Positions 60,194-64,000 of a DNA stretch of 64,000 nucleotides are shown piece by piece (positions within the stretch are counted from its first letter, which is position 1; each line of letters starts with the position of its first letter). The notes below the pieces were generated by a model. The model was not told the DNA's origin, did no database searches, and saw only the letters and a list, made by a program, of their open reading frames with translations. Source of the DNA: Xanthomonas sp. SI. GTDB lineage: Bacteria > Pseudomonadota > Gammaproteobacteria > Xanthomonadales > Xanthomonadaceae. The stretch covers positions 4,650,001 through 4,714,000 of the forward strand of contig NZ_CP051261.1 in the NCBI RefSeq assembly GCF_014236855.1. The letters run 5' to 3'. The translations under genes were made by a program, and so were the position numbers.

Positions 60194-60856
60194 ATGTCAC
60201 TTCATTCGAAACTCGTTGTCCCCGAGCAGATCGAGATACACCGGTTGTTTGCCACGCCCGTCGCTCAAATCGCGCACCCGGCGGCCGAACGTCTCAATGC
60301 AGTGCTGAAAGAAGAAATCGATCGGAACAGGGCCGAAAACCCGGCCGGCGTGCGCCACAGCAATTCGGGGGGATGGCAGTCCAGTGCGGATTTCAACGCG
60401 TGGGGCGGCGAAGGCGCCATGGCGCTGACCGCGTACGCCAGAGAACTGGCCTACGCGTTGACCGCCGTCTACCATCCGGAGCATGGATTGGTCGTGCCCG
60501 AGTTCGAGTGGAAGATCAATGCCTGGGCAAACGTCAACAATGCCGGGGATTCGAACGCGCAACACGCGCATCCCGGCGCCTTCTGGTCGGGCGTCTACTG
60601 GGTGGACGACGGTCGCGACGATGGCCAGGAAGTTGGCGGAGAACTCCAGTTTCTCGACCCGAGAGGGGTCATGCCTTCTCTCTACAATCCGGAACTCAAG
60701 ATCCGCATCGCAGGCTGCCTGAGCGCGGGATTGACCACCTCCATCGCTCCCGAGAGCGGCACCCTGGTCATGTTCCCTGCCTGGCTTCTGCACTCGGTCA
60801 GCGTGTTTACCGGTTCGCGGCCACGCATCTCGGTCGCGTTCAACTTCAGCATCTGA
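60194..60856 (+). CDS. 2OG-Fe(II) oxygenase (TIGR02466-like)
   Basis: A 220-residue putative 2-oxoglutarate/Fe(II)-dependent oxygenase. It resembles the TIGR02466 family: LFATPVAQIAH near the N-terminus, GGWQSS, the iron-ligand region NAQHAHPGAFWSGVYWV, GGELQFLDPRG, and the distal His plus 2OG-binding Arg in MFPAWLLHSVSVFTGSRPRISVAFNF. Phage and marine bacterial homologues are common. The substrate is unknown. It stands alone between unrelated genes and is less GC-rich at its 5' side, so it may have been acquired. Confidence 0.86.
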   Translation: MSLHSKLVVPEQIEIHRLFATPVAQIAHPAAERLNAVLKEEIDRNRAENPAGVRHSNSGGWQSSADFNAWGGEGAMALTAYARELAYALTAVYHPEHGLVVPEFEWKINAWANVNNAGDSNAQHAHPGAFWSGVYWVDDGRDDGQEVGGELQFLDPRGVMPSLYNPELKIRIAGCLSAGLTTSIAPESGTLVMFPAWLLHSVSVFTGSRPRISVAFNFSI

Positions 60857-60906
60857 GCGAACGCAGCCGTTCCCGGCCGGGCGGCGCATCGGACCCGCGC
60901 ACGCCT

Positions 60907-60934
60907 AAAAAAGCCGCCGCCCGCGCTCACGGCT
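60907..60934 (-). terminator. Probable terminator of the MscS-type gene
   Basis: On the minus strand AGCCG and CGGCT enclose a GC-rich loop that includes the stop codon and are followed by TTTTTT (60912-60907). Confidence 0.5.
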
Positions 60935-63338
60935 CCTTGCGCAGCAGCCGCACTTCCTGCGGCGATTCCAGCGCGATGCCCTCATCGGCCAGGCGCTGCA
61001 GCAGGCTGAAGAACAGATCGCTGCGGATGCCGTAGACGAGCCGCGGATTGCCGACGTAGGCGAAGCTGTTGAGGGTGACGTGGCCGCTGGCGATGGAGTC
61101 GATGAACACCGACGGCGCCGGATCCTCCAGCACGCCCGGATGCGCGGCGTAGAGTTCCAGCAGCAGCGCGCGCAGCTTGGCCATGTCGGTGCCCAGCGAC
61201 ACCGCGAACTGGATCTGCACCCGGCCCAGCGGCCCGGCCAGGGTCATGTTGCGCAAGGTCTTGGTGATCAGTTCGGAGTTGGGCACGATCAGGGTGGAGC
61301 GGTCGCCGACCTGGATCTCGGTGGAACGCACGCTGATCTTGCGCACGTCGCCTTCCTGGTCGCCGATCTTGACCCAGTCGCCGATCTTGACCGGGCGCTC
61401 GGCCAGCAGGATCAGCCCGGACACGAAGTTCTGGATGATCGACTGCAGGCCGAAGCCGATACCCACCGACAGCGCGCTGACCACCAGCGCGATCTGCGCC
61501 ACCTCGATCCCCGACGCCGCCAGCGCGCACAGCGCGGCCAGCAGGATGCCGACATAGCGGGCCACCGTGCTGACCGAATTGCGCGAACCATCGTCCAGTT
61601 CGGTCTTCGGCAGGTAGGTCCCGGTCAGCCAGCGATGGATGTACTGCATCGCCAGCATGCCCAGGCCCAGCACCAGCAGCGCGCGCAGCACGGCGCCCGG
61701 ATACAGGTGGCTCTTGCCGATCGGGATGCCCTGCGACAGCAGCGAGAACCAGTCGGTGAAGGTCGACACGTTGGTGCCGAACGGCATCAGCAGCGCGCCC
61801 AGGCCGATCAGCAGCAGCGCCACCCGCACCACCGCCGAGGTCAGCACGCCCGCCTGCTCCAGTTGACTGGGGCGCACGCCGAACGCGCCGTTGGCGGCGC
61901 GACCGATGCGGCCTTCGCTGGCGAACAGCCACAGCGCGAAATCGTCGGCGAAGGTCATCAGCAGGCGGATCGCGCCGACGATCATGGTGATCCAGATGAT
62001 CTGCCGGGTGATGAACAGGCCCAGGTACAGATAGCCCAGCAGCGAGGCCAGCAGCGCCACCACCACCACCACCCGCACCAGCACCCCGACCAGCGCCAGC
62101 GCGCCGCCATGCTGTCCGGGCGGCGGCGGTTGGCCGTTTTCCAGCGCCTGCGCCGCGGCCTCGGCGTACTGGCGCCGGCGCAGCCGCGACAGGCTGGTCA
62201 GGATCGCCAGGATCAGCACCGCGTAGGCCAGCGCGATCACGCCATCGGCGGCCACCGTGGCCGACGCGCTGGTGTGGCTGGCGCGGTTGATCACCAGCAG
62301 CATGCTGCTGACCCAGGCCAACGTCGCGGTGGCCCAGGTGTACTTGCGCAGGCGCCGCGCGGTGGCGTCGTCGATCGGGAACAGCCGCCATGACGGCTGG
62401 TTCGGCAGCAGCACGCTGGCGCCCAGCGAGCCCATGAACGCGGCGGCGAAGCTGTACACCACGAAGCCGCGCAGCACGCTCTCCAGCGCGGTCGGCACCG
62501 CGCCGATGCTGCGCAGGCTCTCGGCCAGCACCAGCGCGGCCAGGCCGGGGGTCAGCGTGCCCAGCAGCAGGAACCACAACGCCAGCCCGGAGCGGCGCAG
62601 GCGGCTGCCTGGCGCGCGCGACATCGCGTAACGCTTGCCCAGCCAGCGCAGCAGGTAGCGCAGCGGGAACAGCAGCACGAACGCGATGGCCAGGCCGATG
62701 CCGAGCGCGGCGGTGCCGTTGTCGGCGATCGCGTCGTCCAGCGCCTTTGCGCCCAACTGGTACAGGGCGAGCAGGCGATCGCGGTCGGCGGGGAAATCGC
62801 TGGCGATCTGCCGCCACAGCGACGGCGACAACGGCGAGGTCGAACGCAGCGACAGCTCCTGGCTGAAGTGCTCGGCCTGCACGTTTTCGATTTCCTCGCC
62901 GAGCTGCTTGGCCTCCACCGCCAGCAGCTTGCCGCGCTTGATTCCCGAATCCAGCGGCGCGCGCTGCTTGGCCAGGTCCCTGCGCTGCGCGGCGATGTCC
63001 TTCGCCTCGCCGTCCGCCGCCGGGCCAAGCTGCTGCAACCGCGCATCGACCTGGGCCAGCTGCGGGGTCAGCGCCGCGACCGCGGCCTCGGCATCGCGCT
63101 GCGCATCGGCCACCTGCCCGATCAGCTTGCGCAGCGCCTCCTGGTCGTCGGCGCTGTCCACGGCGCGCCGCGCGTCCTGCAGGGTCTCCTCGGCGCCGCT
63201 CAGCAAGGCCTGCGGGTCGGGCGCCTGCGGCTCGTCCTGCGGCTGCGCGCTCGCCGCCGCGCTCAGGCAAAGGAACAGCAGCAGCAGCGAACGGCGCAAC
63301 AACGGCAGCAGCACGGCGGAACGGGAAGGCAGGCGCAC
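60927..63338 (-). CDS. MscS-family mechanosensitive channel with periplasmic N-domain
   Basis: An 803-residue protein. A signal peptide (cleavage near AAASAQ) is followed by an alpha-helical periplasmic DUF3772-like region (to about 200) with coiled-coil character. Many membrane helices follow, and then the MscS core: the pore helix VGIGFGLQSIIQNFVSGLILLAERPVKIGDWV and the cytoplasmic beta domain (GDVRKISVRSTEIQ, LIVPNSELITKTLRN). It releases solutes on hypo-osmotic shock. The start is uncertain: I prefer the GTG at 63338 to a TTG 16 codons upstream. Confidence 0.92.
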   Translation of the reverse strand: MRLPSRSAVLLPLLRRSLLLLFLCLSAAASAQPQDEPQAPDPQALLSGAEETLQDARRAVDSADDQEALRKLIGQVADAQRDAEAAVAALTPQLAQVDARLQQLGPAADGEAKDIAAQRRDLAKQRAPLDSGIKRGKLLAVEAKQLGEEIENVQAEHFSQELSLRSTSPLSPSLWRQIASDFPADRDRLLALYQLGAKALDDAIADNGTAALGIGLAIAFVLLFPLRYLLRWLGKRYAMSRAPGSRLRRSGLALWFLLLGTLTPGLAALVLAESLRSIGAVPTALESVLRGFVVYSFAAAFMGSLGASVLLPNQPSWRLFPIDDATARRLRKYTWATATLAWVSSMLLVINRASHTSASATVAADGVIALAYAVLILAILTSLSRLRRRQYAEAAAQALENGQPPPPGQHGGALALVGVLVRVVVVVALLASLLGYLYLGLFITRQIIWITMIVGAIRLLMTFADDFALWLFASEGRIGRAANGAFGVRPSQLEQAGVLTSAVVRVALLLIGLGALLMPFGTNVSTFTDWFSLLSQGIPIGKSHLYPGAVLRALLVLGLGMLAMQYIHRWLTGTYLPKTELDDGSRNSVSTVARYVGILLAALCALAASGIEVAQIALVVSALSVGIGFGLQSIIQNFVSGLILLAERPVKIGDWVKIGDQEGDVRKISVRSTEIQVGDRSTLIVPNSELITKTLRNMTLAGPLGRVQIQFAVSLGTDMAKLRALLLELYAAHPGVLEDPAPSVFIDSIASGHVTLNSFAYVGNPRLVYGIRSDLFFSLLQRLADEGIALESPQEVRLLRKEP

Positions 63339-63436
63339 GCGGGGAGACCGGCAAGTGAAGCGCGGACCACCGCGCGTGCGGCGCAATATACGGCGTGGGG
63401 CTTGAACAGGGCCAGCGGCGCGGGGCCGATGGGCAT

Positions 63437-63498
63437 CTGTCGCGGCTGAAGCCGCTCCTACAGGAGCTCGCCTGCAGGAGCGGCTTCAGCCGCGACAG
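63437..63498. repeat. Inverted pair of GTAGGAGCGGCTTCAGCCGCGAC repeats
   Basis: Arms 63437-63463 and 63472-63498 with an eight-base spacer, four bases beyond the quinone oxidoreductase stop codon. Confidence 0.93.
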
Positions 63499-63502
63499 GA
63501 TC

Positions 63503-64000
63503 TCACCGCCCCGCCCCGGCCTGGGTCAGCAGCACGATCTTGCCGATATGCGCGCTGGATTCCATCCGCGCATGCGCCTGCGCCGCCTCGGCCAGCGGGA
63601 AGCAGCGGTCCAGCCGCGGCTTGATCCGGCCCTGTTCGAGCAGCGGCCAGACCTGCTGCTCCAGCTCGCGCGCGATCGCCGCCTTCTCCATCACCGAGCG
63701 CGCGCGCAGGGTCGAGCCGGTGTGGGTCAGGCGCTTGGCCAGCAGCGGCATCAGGTCCAGCTCGCGAACCTTGCCCTGCTGGATGCCGATCTGCACGATG
63801 CGCCCGTCCAGCGCCGCGGCCTGGTAGTTGCGCGGCAGGTAGTCGCCACCGAGCAGGTCCACGATCACGTCGGCGCCGCGGCCGCCGGTCAGGCGCAGGG
63901 TTTCGGCGACGAAATCCTCGTCGCGGTACAGGATCGCCGCCTGCGCACCAAGCGCCAGGCTGGCGGCGCGCTTGTCGGCCGAGCCGACGGTGCTGATCAC
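63503..64000 (-). CDS. NAD(P)H quinone oxidoreductase (MDR/PIG3 family), 5' end outside window
   Basis: The C-terminal 165 residues of a zinc-independent medium-chain oxidoreductase; the gene continues beyond the window edge, so the N-terminal catalytic half and the Rossmann GxGxxG are not seen. Visible parts are TVGSADKRAASLALGA, GGRGADVIVDLLGG, RIVQIGIQQGKV, and the C-terminal CFPLAEAAQAHARMESSAHIGKIVL typical of the TIGR02824/PIG3 subgroup. It is NADPH-dependent and probably reduces quinones. Confidence 0.9.
   Translation of the reverse strand: MISTVGSADKRAASLALGAQAAILYRDEDFVAETLRLTGGRGADVIVDLLGGDYLPRNYQAAALDGRIVQIGIQQGKVRELDLMPLLAKRLTHTGSTLRARSVMEKAAIARELEQQVWPLLEQGRIKPRLDRCFPLAEAAQAHARMESSAHIGKIVLLTQAGAGR

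Overview
The window is a high-GC (about two-thirds G+C by eye) chromosomal segment of a gammaproteobacterium that looks like Xanthomonas or a very close relative. Grounds are the family-level gene content (trp genes spread among extra ORFs, an XAC2610-like protein, an ExeM-like nuclease, hppD/hmgA with a MarR gene, a two-subunit 2-oxoacid dehydrogenase E1 with its E2) and the xanthomonad intergenic repeats: paired GTAGGAGCGGCTTCAGCCGC elements, CCCTCACCCCAACCCCTCTC blocks and GATTGGGGATTCGGGATT blocks. The species cannot be fixed from this sequence. I saw no rRNA, tRNA, intact insertion sequence, prophage or CRISPR array. It reads mainly as core genome with a few accessory islets.

Layout. 1-7.7 kb: a leftward tryptophan cluster, trpE-ltaA-SIMPL-trpG-small secreted protein-trpD as one compact operon, then an acidic orphan and trpC. 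A short reading frame with a Trp-Arg-Trp-Trp run lies directly in front of trpE and runs over its start codon. 7.9-10.7 kb: yegS-like lipid kinase, a candidate small RNA, a GNAT acetyltransferase, rpe and a miniature DjlA-like J protein. 10.8-16.2 kb: purC, then a four-gene coupled operon (ECF sigma factor, small membrane protein, ferredoxin, MFS transporter), an Mpo1-like protein and an epimerase. 16.3-22.3 kb: complete mrpA(B)CDEFG Na+/H+ antiporter operon. 22.3-25.6 kb: a CaCA exchanger, a low-GC Imm11-like orphan, a lipoprotein and an unknown gene. 25.7-29.2 kb: the tyrosine/homogentisate genes hmgA and hppD, separated by a DUF559 nuclease gene framed by inverted repeats, and a divergent MarR regulator. 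29.4-32.7 kb: thioredoxin-like lipoprotein, POT peptide transporter, tryptophan 2,3-dioxygenase. 32.8-36.4 kb: a large secreted nuclease. 36.4-37.3 kb: a repeat mosaic. 37.3-41.2 kb: E1 alpha, E1 beta, an SH3-like protein and E2. 41.3-49.5 kb: secreted orphan, M4 metalloprotease, DEAD-box helicase, DUF6172, SDR, OprB porin. 49.7-54.8 kb: NAD-binding protein, repeat block, PfkB sugar kinase, GGDEF diguanylate cyclase, DUF808. 54.9-64 kb: single-chain dihydroxyacetone kinase, XAC2610-like protein, AarF/UbiB kinase-like protein, 2OG-Fe(II) oxygenase, MscS-type channel and the 3' part of a quinone oxidoreductase.

Working together: aromatic metabolism is represented in both directions, with trp biosynthesis at one end and Trp (kynA) and Tyr (hppD, hmgA) breakdown in the middle. 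Carbohydrate functions (rpe, OprB, PfkB, DhaKL, the oxoacid dehydrogenase) and envelope or secreted proteins (ExeM-like nuclease, M4 protease, SIMPL and Trx lipoproteins, MscS) fill much of the rest. The observations I rate highest are the Trp-rich leader frame overlapping trpE, a repeat pair decoded in frame inside the E2 linker, the repeat-framed DUF559 gene, the sigma/ferredoxin/MFS operon and an unannotated small-RNA-like unit near 9.1 kb.
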